DNA of 64,000 nucleotides from the NCBI GenBank assembly GCA_017633985.1, contig JAGBOF010000036.1, forward strand, positions 99,936 through 163,935, read 5' to 3'. The notes below the pieces were generated by a model. The model ran no database searches. It saw only the letters and a list, made by a program, of their open reading frames with translations, and was not told the origin of the DNA. The first letter of the stretch is position 1; each line of letters opens with the position of its first letter. This DNA comes from Bacteroidales bacterium. GTDB lineage: Bacteria > Bacteroidota > Bacteroidia > Bacteroidales > P3. A program made the position numbers and the translations under genes. Positions 53,177-61,562 of the stretch are shown here, piece by piece.

Positions 53177-54280
53177 TTATACATTGAATCTAAAGTGCAT
53201 TATATCGCCGTCCTGTACGACATAATCTTTGCCTTCAACGGAGATTTTTCCGTTTTCCCTGCATGCACTTTCGCTTCTGTACTTAATATAATCGTCATAT
53301 TTGATAACCTCGGCACGAATGAACCCTTTCTCAAAATCGGAATGGATAACACCTGCACATTGCGGTGCCTTATCGCCTTTATGAAATGTCCAGGCACGTG
53401 TTTCTTTAGGTCCGGTTGTAAGAAATGTCTGAAGATTCAAAATATTGTACGCCGCCTTTATCAATCTGTTCACTCCGCTTTCCTTAAGTCCCAGTTCCTC
53501 CAAAAACATCTGCTTTTCTTCGTAATCTTCCAACTCTGCAATGTCTTCTTCAGTCTTTGCGGCAATGACAAGTACGTCGGCATTTTCCTTTTGTGCCATT
53601 TGTTTTACTTTATCTACGTATGCGTTGCCGTTTTTGCACGATGCCTCGTCCACATTGCACACATAAATAATAGGTTTTGCAGTCAAAAGGCATAATTCCT
53701 TCGCTGCGGCTTCTTTGTCTTTGTTATCAAAACTTATTTCCCTTACGTTCCTTCCACTTTCAAGCAATTCTTTGCAGGCTTTCAATACTTCCAAAGTATC
53801 TTTTGCCTTCTTATCGCCTCCAACTTTGGCAATCTTTTCGGTTTTTGCATACCTTGATTCAATGGTTTCAAGGTCTTTCATCTGCAATTCCAGATCAATT
53901 ATTTCTTTATCGCGTATCGGGTCTACCGAACCGTCTACATGGACTATGTTTCCGTTATCAAAACAACGTAAAACCTCAATAATTGCATCGCATTCGCGTA
54001 TATTGCCCAAGAATTTGTTGCCCAAACCTTCGCCTTTTGACGCTCCTTTAACCAAACCTGCGATATCCACGATTTCCACCGTCGTAGGGATGATTTTTTC
54101 GGGTTTGTCAATCTCGGCAAGAGCGTTAAGTCTTTCGTCAGGTACGGTTATAACACCCACGTTAGGTTCTATCGTACAAAAAGGAAAATTAGCTGCCTGT
54201 GCTTTTGAATTGGACAGGCAGTTAAACAGTGTTGATTTGCCGACATTTGGTAAGCCGACTATACCGCATTTTAATGACAT
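53177..54280 (-). CDS. ychF: Redox-regulated ATPase YchF (Obg-like)
   Basis: The protein has 367 residues, standard length. G1 is GLPNVGKSTLFN and G3 VDIAGLVKGAS; the family prefers ATP. The characteristic NxxE-type G4 (NVDE) is present, and the C-terminal TGS domain ends in MHFRFNV. It acts at ribosomes and in stress response. Its start is 1 bp from the tig stop, so the two are co-transcribed from the promoter at 55779-55809. Confidence 0.96.
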   Translation of the reverse strand: MSLKCGIVGLPNVGKSTLFNCLSNSKAQAANFPFCTIEPNVGVITVPDERLNALAEIDKPEKIIPTTVEIVDIAGLVKGASKGEGLGNKFLGNIRECDAIIEVLRCFDNGNIVHVDGSVDPIRDKEIIDLELQMKDLETIESRYAKTEKIAKVGGDKKAKDTLEVLKACKELLESGRNVREISFDNKDKEAAAKELCLLTAKPIIYVCNVDEASCKNGNAYVDKVKQMAQKENADVLVIAAKTEEDIAELEDYEEKQMFLEELGLKESGVNRLIKAAYNILNLQTFLTTGPKETRAWTFHKGDKAPQCAGVIHSDFEKGFIRAEVIKYDDYIKYRSESACRENGKISVEGKDYVVQDGDIMHFRFNV

Positions 54281-54281
54281 A

Positions 54282-55736
54282 TCAGAATAATGATGGTTGG
54301 TCGTTGTTAGACTCTTCTTTCTTCTCTGTTTTTGAAGATTTTCTCTTTGCAGGCTTCTTTTCTTCGGTTGCAGGAGATACTTCCTTTATGAATTCATCCA
54401 TATTGACTTTCTTAACCGTAACTTTCATATTTTCTTTCAAAGTATCGGTAATCTTTTTGTCAAACAGATAATTGTAAACCTGCTTTGTTTGCTCTCTTTC
54501 ATTCAACATATTGCGGGCAACCGAATCCAAATGTCCTTCTCTTTCCTTCTTCTGCTCTTCAGTCTCGTCAGGCATTGCTGGAAAATAAGAAGGAAGCAAT
54601 TCTGTCTTGTAATAGTTGATTACATCTTCGTCTGTAACTTTTACATCGCCTGCTTCCGCAATTTTAGTCTCTATTATCTGCCAACGGATTCCGTCAAGAT
54701 ATTTGTCAAATTTATCTTCGATGTCCTTTTTAGCGTCTTCGCTTTGTGCTGTTGCAGTAAGCCAACGTTTTAAGAACTCTTCCGGTAAATTAAACTTGAT
54801 ATTCTTAACCAGTTCCTCGCTTGTCTTATTCAAGAAATAGTTATCACTTTCGCGTCTGTAAGCATTCATCAAATCTTCTTTGGCTGCCTGACGGAAAGAT
54901 TTCTCATCCTTTATTTCTTTATCTTTATAAACCTTGTTAAATAATTCTTCGTTAAGTTCGGCAGGAGTCATACGCTGAACGGAAGATATTGTAAAGCGGC
55001 AATCGGAAGTAAATTCTTTGGCTTCTTCCTGTTTCAAACGAAGGAATGAAGAAAGCTGGGACAAATCTTTCAATGCCTTGGCAGGTTTGAAAGTAACGGT
55101 GTCGTCTTTTTTCTTGTTAAGGAATTTATCTTTGATTGTCTTTAAGGCTATCCGTTCTATATATAATGTAGTGTTGATGTCAATTCCGCCTTCTTTCTTT
55201 TCTCCGTTTTCATCCAACTCGGTAAGATGACCGTATGCCATATCCTTTTCACCGATTGTTTCAGGACTTTCAACTTTTCCGAAACGCATACAAGTATCTG
55301 CGATAAACTTGTCCAACATTTCGTTTGTCGGTTCTATTTCATACAATACAGCCTTTTCTTTTTTCAAATCCATGTCAAATTCAGGTTGCATTGCAACATC
55401 AAAACAGAACGTGAAATTATCATCTCTTTCAAAATCCGCTTTAGGTGTCTTTTCGTCATTTGCAAGCGGTGAACCCAGAACTTTAATTTTGTTATCGTCT
55501 ATGTATTTGTAAAGATTATCCGACATAATCTGCTCAATGGCTTGTGCTTTTACTGCAACACCGTACATTTTTTTCACCATTGACATCGGAACTTGGCCCG
55601 GACGGAAACCGGGAACAGACATCTTCTTTCTCTGATCTTTTAATTGTTTTTCAACCTCAGGTTTGTAGTCATTTGCTTCTACCTCTACCGTAACCAAAAT
55701 GGTTAATTCTCCGTTATTTTCCTGACTTACTTTCAT
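54282..55736 (-). CDS. tig: Trigger factor (ribosome-bound chaperone)
   Basis: The protein has 484 residues. The N-terminal ribosome-binding domain has PGFRPGQVPMSMVKKMYG (the GFRxGxxP signature). A PPIase-type middle domain (about 150-250, with DMAYGHLTELDENG) and a long helical C-terminal domain follow. The last ~25 residues form a lysine/glutamate tail (KPAKRKSSKTEKKEE) ending QPSLF, a lineage-specific extension. It assists nascent chain folding. It is transcribed upstream of ychF in one operon. Confidence 0.93.
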   Translation of the reverse strand: MKVSQENNGELTILVTVEVEANDYKPEVEKQLKDQRKKMSVPGFRPGQVPMSMVKKMYGVAVKAQAIEQIMSDNLYKYIDDNKIKVLGSPLANDEKTPKADFERDDNFTFCFDVAMQPEFDMDLKKEKAVLYEIEPTNEMLDKFIADTCMRFGKVESPETIGEKDMAYGHLTELDENGEKKEGGIDINTTLYIERIALKTIKDKFLNKKKDDTVTFKPAKALKDLSQLSSFLRLKQEEAKEFTSDCRFTISSVQRMTPAELNEELFNKVYKDKEIKDEKSFRQAAKEDLMNAYRRESDNYFLNKTSEELVKNIKFNLPEEFLKRWLTATAQSEDAKKDIEDKFDKYLDGIRWQIIETKIAEAGDVKVTDEDVINYYKTELLPSYFPAMPDETEEQKKEREGHLDSVARNMLNEREQTKQVYNYLFDKKITDTLKENMKVTVKKVNMDEFIKEVSPATEEKKPAKRKSSKTEKKEESNNDQPSLF

Positions 55737-55778
55737 TATTGTATTACTTTGTTTATTTATTTTTCAAAAAAGAATTTG

Positions 55779-55809
55779 CAAAATTACAAATATTTATCCT
55801 CTGTACAAA
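55779..55809 (-). promoter_or_regulatory. Promoter of the tig-ychF operon
   Basis: On the minus strand TTTG (55809-55806), 19 bp, then TAATTTTG (55786-55779), a perfect match. Confidence 0.8.
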
Positions 55810-55828
55810 ATTTTCTTTTCAATAAAGT

Positions 55829-56851
55829 TTAATATCCGCTGCCGAATGCAGGCACATTCTCCCCTATCGCTAACAGCAAATCGGTATCAAGTTCCTTACC
55901 CGAAAAAACTCTTTTTATGTTTTGTCTTCTCGCTGCAAATATACCGAATCCGCCTTCTATATTACTGTAAACTGGCTGATAATTCAAAACATTTTGAGTC
56001 GAATTGTTTATTGACACATAATCAAACAAAGACAATCCGCATGCCGATATTCTTATTTCAAACGGTTGTGCTTCATATAATCTCAAATCGTGTTCGTTCT
56101 GCAATTGCAACATTATACCCGAAACAATAGTCCCTATGGTCGTATATGAAGACAGCGTGGTGCTTGTTACCGTATTATTATTAAGTTTTTTACCCACCGG
56201 AATGTCTATGCTTCTTATCGCTCCTTCTTTCAGATAATTCAGCCTTACATTTATCTGATACTGTTTCGGTATGATATTTTGATTATCCGCCGTTCCATTA
56301 AAGTTTGTCCATTTTATTTCCAAACGTTTGTTTTCATCCATTTCACGTCCGGAGAACCACATATTGTTCATTTGTATTGAATAATCCATAATCAAATAGG
56401 ACGATGAAGTAACAGTCTTACCCGTTTTGTTATTTCTTATGACCAACTTATAATAGTGGTTGGTTGTCAGTTCATTCTTTGTTACGCAATAGTAAACAGG
56501 ACATTCAGTATCGGAATAAAACTCTCCGTAAGCTTTATATACTTCGGAATAATTAAAATCAAAAACTTTCTCCAACTGCGAAGTATCCCAACGGTTATAA
56601 GCATATATTTTGACATCAAGTTCGTCAGATGCATAATATACGCTGTCTTTGTTTTTAGCAAACTCCAAAGCGTTTCCCTGTCCCAAAAAACATTTTTCAA
56701 CACGTACGTATGTCGTATCATCATCTTGGTCCAACAAACAATAAACCATCATTTGTTCCCGCCAATCATCATTAGGATCAAAATCCGCATCGCAAGATGC
56801 AAACAATCCCGCAGCCAATAACAATAAGAAATAAATACAATTTTTCATCAC
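55829..56851 (-). CDS. DUF4249 family outer-membrane-type lipoprotein
   Basis: The protein has 340 residues with a lipobox (LFASC). The first mature residues run DDWREQMMVYCLLDQDDDTTYVRVEKCFLG, and the C-terminal part carries the family-typical PVYSNIEGGFGIFAARRQ. DUF4249 lipoproteins are common in Bacteroidota and are often encoded with TonB-dependent receptors of unknown function. Here none adjoins; the neighbours are tig and pyrK. It has its own promoter (56872-56902). Confidence 0.85.
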   Translation of the reverse strand: MMKNCIYFLLLLAAGLFASCDADFDPNDDWREQMMVYCLLDQDDDTTYVRVEKCFLGQGNALEFAKNKDSVYYASDELDVKIYAYNRWDTSQLEKVFDFNYSEVYKAYGEFYSDTECPVYYCVTKNELTTNHYYKLVIRNNKTGKTVTSSSYLIMDYSIQMNNMWFSGREMDENKRLEIKWTNFNGTADNQNIIPKQYQINVRLNYLKEGAIRSIDIPVGKKLNNNTVTSTTLSSYTTIGTIVSGIMLQLQNEHDLRLYEAQPFEIRISACGLSLFDYVSINNSTQNVLNYQPVYSNIEGGFGIFAARRQNIKRVFSGKELDTDLLLAIGENVPAFGSGY

Positions 56852-56871
56852 CGAATCTGATTTTGAATTTG

Positions 56872-56902
56872 CAAAAATAATGTTTTTTTTTCATATCTCA
56901 AT
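56872..56902 (-). promoter_or_regulatory. Promoter of the DUF4249 gene, facing the pyrK promoter
   Basis: On the minus strand TTG (56901-56899), 19 bp, then TATTTTTG (56879-56872). The plus-strand -7 box for pyrK, TAATTTTG, lies at 56912-56919, so the two promoters are back to back within about 50 bp. Confidence 0.65.
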
Positions 56903-56945
56903 TTTTTTATTTAATTTTGTAACTGGAAATTAAAAAATTGTAACA

Positions 56946-57707
56946 ATGAAATATCAGAAAGAGTTAGTTGTTTTCAAAAAAGAGAAATTAAATCCTGCTT
57001 GTTTCCTTTTGGAACTAAAAAGTGAGGAACCTCTGTGTGAAATTCTTCCGGGACAATTCGTAAATATATTGGTAAAAGGCGTTGCTGAAAGGCTCCTGCG
57101 CCGTCCTATCAGTATTCATGACGTGGATTATAAAACAAATATTATTTCTTTAGTTGTTCAAAAAGCGGGATTGGCAACCGAAAAACTTTCATTAATAAAC
57201 GAAGGTGATAAATTGGATGTTGTCTTTCCGCTCGGCAATTCTTTTCCTACCGAAGAAAACCATCCGCTGCTTATCGGCGGAGGCGTAGGTACCGCACCTT
57301 TGTACTATCTTGCCAAAACATATTATAACAAAGGCATAAAACCTACGGTACTTATAGGAGCGAGAACCGAAGACCAATTATTTTTAATTGACAAATACAA
57401 AACGGTTGCCGATGTATACTTTTCTACCGAAGACGGCAGCATAGGCGAGAAAGGGCTTGTAACTACAAACAGCATAATGAACGGATCTTTTTCTGCAATC
57501 CTCACTTGCGGACCGACACCTATGATGAAATCCGTGGCTGATGTTGCGGCAAAAAAACAAATACCTTGTTTTGTATCTTTGGAAAACCGTATGGCATGCG
57601 GAATAGGTGCCTGCCTTTGCTGCGTTACCGACACAAAAAGCGAAGGCAATGTATGCGTATGCACCAACGGTGCAGTATTTGATTCCAAAGAATTATGTAA
57701 TATGTAA
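56946..57707 (+). CDS. pyrK: Dihydroorotate dehydrogenase electron-transfer subunit
   Basis: The protein has 253 residues with FAD and NAD-binding ferredoxin reductase domains and a [2Fe-2S] site. Visible motifs are LPGQFVN, LRRPISIHD (flavin), GGGVGTAPLYYLAK (NAD), CGPTPMMKSV, and the C-terminal cysteines MACGIGACLCCVTD with a later VCVCTNG. It passes electrons from PyrD to NAD+ in pyrimidine synthesis. It directly precedes pyrD, forming the class 1B enzyme. Confidence 0.95.
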   Translation: MKYQKELVVFKKEKLNPACFLLELKSEEPLCEILPGQFVNILVKGVAERLLRRPISIHDVDYKTNIISLVVQKAGLATEKLSLINEGDKLDVVFPLGNSFPTEENHPLLIGGGVGTAPLYYLAKTYYNKGIKPTVLIGARTEDQLFLIDKYKTVADVYFSTEDGSIGEKGLVTTNSIMNGSFSAILTCGPTPMMKSVADVAAKKQIPCFVSLENRMACGIGACLCCVTDTKSEGNVCVCTNGAVFDSKELCNM

Positions 57708-57764
57708 TACGGAGTATGTAGTACGTAATAAAATATGCTATATACTACATACTAAATACTGAAT
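57698..57764. repeat. TACATACT-type interspersed repeat, copy 3
   Basis: The stretch after the pyrK stop contains TACGGAGTATGTAGTACGTA and then TATACTACATACTAAATACT, i.e. the motif in both orientations. It fills the pyrK-pyrD gap. It resembles the copies at 7494-7530 and 39721-39753. Confidence 0.65.
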
Positions 57765-57769
57765 GAATT

Positions 57770-58678
57770 ATGGATAAAAGACTGAATACAACGGTAGGAT
57801 CGTTAAAACTTAAGAATCCTTTGCTGACTGCATCGGGAACATTCGGATTCGGCACGGAATACGAAGATTTTATTGATTTAAATTCATTAGGCGGCTTTAT
57901 CGTCAAAGGAACTACAGGCGAAAAACGCGAAGGTAATCCTTATCCGCGCCTTGCCGAGACACCAAGCGGCATGATTAACGCTGTCGGTTTGCAAAATAAG
58001 GGTGTTGAATATTTTTGCAATAATATTTATCCGCAAATTAAAGATAAAAATCCGAACATTATCGTAAACGTGTCGGGCTCAAGCATAGAAGAATACTGCA
58101 AAGTAGCATCACTGATAAACGATTTGCCGTCAATACCCGCAATAGAGCTGAATATTTCCTGTCCTAACGTAAAAAAAGGTGGAATGGGATTCGGTGTTAA
58201 TAAAGACATGGCGAAAGAAGTGATAACCGAAGTAAGAAAGGTTTATAAGAAACATTTGATTGTCAAACTTACGCCTAACGTCACCAACATCATTGAGATA
58301 GCACAGGCTGCGGAACTTGCAGGGGCTGATTCGCTTTCACTGATCAATACCATCCTTGCCATGGCCGTGGACGCAGAAAAGCAAAAACCGCTGATATCAA
58401 CCATAACGGGCGGTTTAAGCGGCCCTGCCATCAAACCTATTGCGTTAAGATGTGTTTGGCAGGTAAGTCATAATGTAAACATACCCGTAATAGGTATCGG
58501 CGGAATAATGAATGCACGGGACGTTGTCGAGTTTATGCTTGTGGGAGCCTCTGCCGTAGAGATAGGAACGGCTAACTTTATCAACCCTTCGGTCTGCACA
58601 CAAATCATAAAGGACTTATCCGACTATTGCGACCGCCATAAACTCAACAGTATTACGGAATTAATAGGCAAAATCTGA
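57770..58678 (+). CDS. pyrD: Dihydroorotate dehydrogenase, class 1B catalytic subunit
   Basis: The protein has 302 residues. FMN-barrel motifs include LLTASGTFGFG, VKGTTGEKREGNPYPR, INAVGLQNKGV, LNISCPNVKKGGMGFG (with the catalytic Cys) and IPVIGIGGIMNARDVVEF. It oxidises dihydroorotate to orotate in the cytoplasm; with PyrK it uses NAD+. It lies 62 bp after pyrK across the TACATACT repeat, probably in the same operon. Confidence 0.96.
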   Translation: MDKRLNTTVGSLKLKNPLLTASGTFGFGTEYEDFIDLNSLGGFIVKGTTGEKREGNPYPRLAETPSGMINAVGLQNKGVEYFCNNIYPQIKDKNPNIIVNVSGSSIEEYCKVASLINDLPSIPAIELNISCPNVKKGGMGFGVNKDMAKEVITEVRKVYKKHLIVKLTPNVTNIIEIAQAAELAGADSLSLINTILAMAVDAEKQKPLISTITGGLSGPAIKPIALRCVWQVSHNVNIPVIGIGGIMNARDVVEFMLVGASAVEIGTANFINPSVCTQIIKDLSDYCDRHKLNSITELIGKI

Positions 58679-58712
58679 TTAAAAAAACAACAATACAACA
58701 TACTGCGAAATT

Positions 58713-58795
58713 AATCAGCGATGAAAAAAAATTATTACGCCGTATTAATAAATTTTTATCGCTGATTAATTTTTTAAAACGGCGTCTTATTTTTA
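58713..58795. repeat. 21-bp modular array 11 (order B-A-B'-A')
   Basis: Centres are 58719 (AATCAGCGAT), 58740 (ACGCCGT), 58761 (ATCGCTGATT) and 58782 (ACGGCGT), 21 bp apart. The right edge is CTTATTTTTACGG. It has the same interleaved B/B' and A/A' pairing as array 2. It lies 35 bp after pyrD and about 80 bp before the next start. Confidence 0.88.
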
Positions 58796-58875
58796 CGGCT
58801 TAATTTCTGCGTTTTTCCGATTAATTGCAAATTCTTTTTTGATATTAAAAATTTTTTATATTTTTGCACTTTCAG

Positions 58876-59235
58876 ATGGTGAACAAATATTTCAGACATA
58901 TAAGTGCTATACTTCTTTTGGCGGTTTTCGTAACGATGACTGTTTTTACGGATTTCCACCGCCACAACATAGTCAATGTTCTGAATATTTGCGAAAATTG
59001 TCAGCACAATATCCCCCACCCCAATCATATCTCTTCTGCAGTAAGCTTTGAAAATATATGTCTTTTGTGCCAATGGACAAATAATCTGTTTGACTTTACA
59101 CATTTTAAAAATATTACCGTATGTTTAGCCATTTTGCAGACTGTCTACTGCAATGTATTGCTTAAACATACAATTCAGGCTTTAAAAAATCCTTCCAATA
59201 AAGCTCCGCCTTATTATGTTGTGTGCAATATGTAA
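58876..59235 (+). CDS. Small Cys/His-rich membrane protein upstream of a TBDR
   Basis: The protein has about 119 residues; ATG 58876 is used, an upstream TTG being within the -7 box TATTTTTG (58859-58866). A hydrophobic N-terminal helix (ISAILLLAVFVTMTVF) is followed by HRHN, then CENCQHNIPHPNH and CLLCQW. Two CxxC pairs and several His suggest metal binding. Small proteins of this layout precede TonB-dependent receptors in other Bacteroidota, from general recollection; I know no fixed name. The predicted leader is only a few bases. A metal-related role for the pair is inference. Confidence 0.7.
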   Translation: MVNKYFRHISAILLLAVFVTMTVFTDFHRHNIVNVLNICENCQHNIPHPNHISSAVSFENICLLCQWTNNLFDFTHFKNITVCLAILQTVYCNVLLKHTIQALKNPSNKAPPYYVVCNM

Positions 59236-59359
59236 AATGCAACATATATTTATCTTCGGTAAATATAGTTACATTTGTACATAAAGGGGAAATATCGGTT
59301 TATATTTCCTTCAAGCAGACATAAATCATAATAAGAATCGCAAAAGACAAAAAATAAAA

Positions 59360-61483
59360 ATGAAAAAATATATATTGGTTGCCGCAATATGTGCAACCGC
59401 TATGGGAATATGTAATGCCTATTCCCAGAATACGGATAAGGATACAATATTTTTCAATCCTAATCCCGAAAGTAAATATGACAGTTTGGTAAATTTGGAA
59501 AGCGTTGTCATTTCCGCCAATCACATGGCTGTATCACGCCGCAACGCTCCGCAAATGGTAGGGGTTATTTCACAAAAAACGATACAGATGACCCCGAATG
59601 TATGCGCCGCCGACATATTATCTTACCAAAGCGGCGTAAGAGTGGAAAACAATTGTTCGTCCTGCGGCTATAAGCAAGCGAGGATAAACGGTTTGGACGG
59701 GCAGTACTCAATGATTATGATAAACTCCCGTCCCGTATTGTCAAGTGTAAGCAACCTTTACGGTTTGGAACAAATCCCTTCGGCAATAATAGAAAGGACG
59801 GAAGTAATGCGCGGAGGCGGCAGTGCGTTATACGGAGCTTCGGCAGTAGGAGGCACAATAAACATAATAACCAAAGAACCTACGGAAAATTTCTCCCAGA
59901 TCTCTCATACGGTAACAAGTCTCGGAATGTCAAAATCGCTTGACAACTATACAAGTTTCGTTACCTCTTTTGTCGGCAGTGACAAAAAAAGCGGCATTTC
60001 GCTTTTCGGCTCTGACAGACAAAGAGACGGATACTCCTATTACGATGACGGCATGACGACATTGCCCAAACTTAACGTAATGTCAATGGGCACGAAATTC
60101 TTTTTCAAAACAAGTGATTTTTCCAAACTTGATATTTTCTACAATCTTATGAAAGATGAACGCAGAGGCGGTAATAAATTATCCATGCCCGTAGAACAAG
60201 CCAATATTGCGGAAACAAGCGGACACGTTCTACACAACCTTACCGCAGATTATCATTTCAATACCGAAGACAATCGGTTTCACGGAGATTTATTTGCCGC
60301 TCTTGCCGCTGTAAACAGGAATTCTTACGCAGGCGGATATATTGACGATGACGATCCTGATATTGACGCTTGGAAATACCACTCTAAAACCCGTGACATC
60401 ACCTTTAACGGCGGAGGAATGCTGCGTTACCGTTTTGACAAACTGTTTTTCATGCCCGCTTACTTAACTTTGGGTGCGGAATATGCGGGAGATTTCTTAA
60501 AAGACGAAGCTTTGGGTTATCAGATAACGGAAAGACAGAACACACATACCGAAAGTATTTATCTGCAAAACGAATGGACAAACAGGAAATGGAATATACT
60601 TTTGGGACTACGTGCAGACAAGCACAATTTAATAAGCAATACAATCCTTTCTCCGCGTTTGAGTATGAAATATTCTGCATTGGCGAATTTGGATCTGCGT
60701 TTTACTTATTCCGAAGGCTTCCGTGCTCCGCAGATATTTGATGAGGATTTGCACGTATCCATGTCTAACGGCGAAAGATTCCGTATCCGTTTGGCAAAAG
60801 GTCTTAAGGAAGAAAAATCCCGTTCATTTTCGCTTTCGGCTGATTGGTATATCAACGTAAAGAAGCTTAAGATGAATTTTATGTGCGAAGGCTTTTTCAC
60901 ATCGCTTGACAATGTTTTCGCACAAAGGCAAACCGATATGACGGATGCGCAGGGCAATAACATCATTGAACGTTACAACGCATCGGGAGCGAAATATTAC
61001 GGAATAAGCTGCGAATGGAAAACAAAATATTACGATATTTGGTCCGCAGATTTGGGATTTACTTTGCAAAAAAGCCGCTACAACCAAGAGGAAGAATGGA
61101 GCGAAGATGCTATGGGCACCAAACGGGTTTTGCGTACGCCTGATTCCTACGGCTATTTTACTTTTGAGTATTCCAAAATCAAGAATCTTGACATTGATAT
61201 AACAGGAACTTATACGGGAAGTATGCTTTGCCCGCATTTTGTATCCTCGGGAACAGACAAAGACGTATTGAAAGAAACCCCGGCATTCTTTGATGTCAAT
61301 TTGAAGGCTGTATATTCGTTTAATCTGACGCAACAAACCGTTATGTCTTTATCTTTGGGAATTATTAACTTGTTTGATTCTTTCCAAAAGGATTTGGACA
61401 AAGGCGTTGAGCGTGATTCGGATTATATTTACGGACCTTCGTTAAACAGAAGCCTTACTTTCGGAGTATCAATTAAGTTTTAA
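59360..61483 (+). CDS. TonB-dependent receptor with CxxC plug motif
   Basis: The protein has 707 residues. A signal peptide (MKKYILVAAICATAMGICNAYSQ) is followed directly by the plug, without a carboxypeptidase-like domain. The plug includes VVISANHMAVSRRNAPQMVGVI, then ENNCSSCGYKQARINGLDGQYSMI, then GGGSALYGASAVGGTINIITKEP. The barrel ends in FGVSIKF. The CSSCGY motif corresponds to CQACNF of the 31.8-kb receptor, so the two are related. It lies 125 bp after the Cys/His-rich protein and probably shares its regulation. A -7-like TACATTTG at 59270-59277 could also serve it. The substrate is unknown; a metal or cofactor is more likely than a glycan. Confidence 0.9.
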   Translation: MKKYILVAAICATAMGICNAYSQNTDKDTIFFNPNPESKYDSLVNLESVVISANHMAVSRRNAPQMVGVISQKTIQMTPNVCAADILSYQSGVRVENNCSSCGYKQARINGLDGQYSMIMINSRPVLSSVSNLYGLEQIPSAIIERTEVMRGGGSALYGASAVGGTINIITKEPTENFSQISHTVTSLGMSKSLDNYTSFVTSFVGSDKKSGISLFGSDRQRDGYSYYDDGMTTLPKLNVMSMGTKFFFKTSDFSKLDIFYNLMKDERRGGNKLSMPVEQANIAETSGHVLHNLTADYHFNTEDNRFHGDLFAALAAVNRNSYAGGYIDDDDPDIDAWKYHSKTRDITFNGGGMLRYRFDKLFFMPAYLTLGAEYAGDFLKDEALGYQITERQNTHTESIYLQNEWTNRKWNILLGLRADKHNLISNTILSPRLSMKYSALANLDLRFTYSEGFRAPQIFDEDLHVSMSNGERFRIRLAKGLKEEKSRSFSLSADWYINVKKLKMNFMCEGFFTSLDNVFAQRQTDMTDAQGNNIIERYNASGAKYYGISCEWKTKYYDIWSADLGFTLQKSRYNQEEEWSEDAMGTKRVLRTPDSYGYFTFEYSKIKNLDIDITGTYTGSMLCPHFVSSGTDKDVLKETPAFFDVNLKAVYSFNLTQQTVMSLSLGIINLFDSFQKDLDKGVERDSDYIYGPSLNRSLTFGVSIKF

Positions 61484-61494
61484 ACAATATCTTA

Positions 61495-61530
61495 ACGCTG
61501 CGGTATCTTGTCATTAAGATACCGCAGCGT
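61495..61530. terminator. Perfect 15-bp hairpin between convergent genes
   Basis: ACGCTGCGGTATCTT (61495-61509) pairs exactly with 61516-61530 around a 6-nt loop. There is no T run on either strand, so it may end transcription by Rho or protect 3' ends instead of acting as a classic terminator. Confidence 0.7.
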
Positions 61531-61562
61531 AGGTTTATAACGGATTATACCGTATTAATAGT

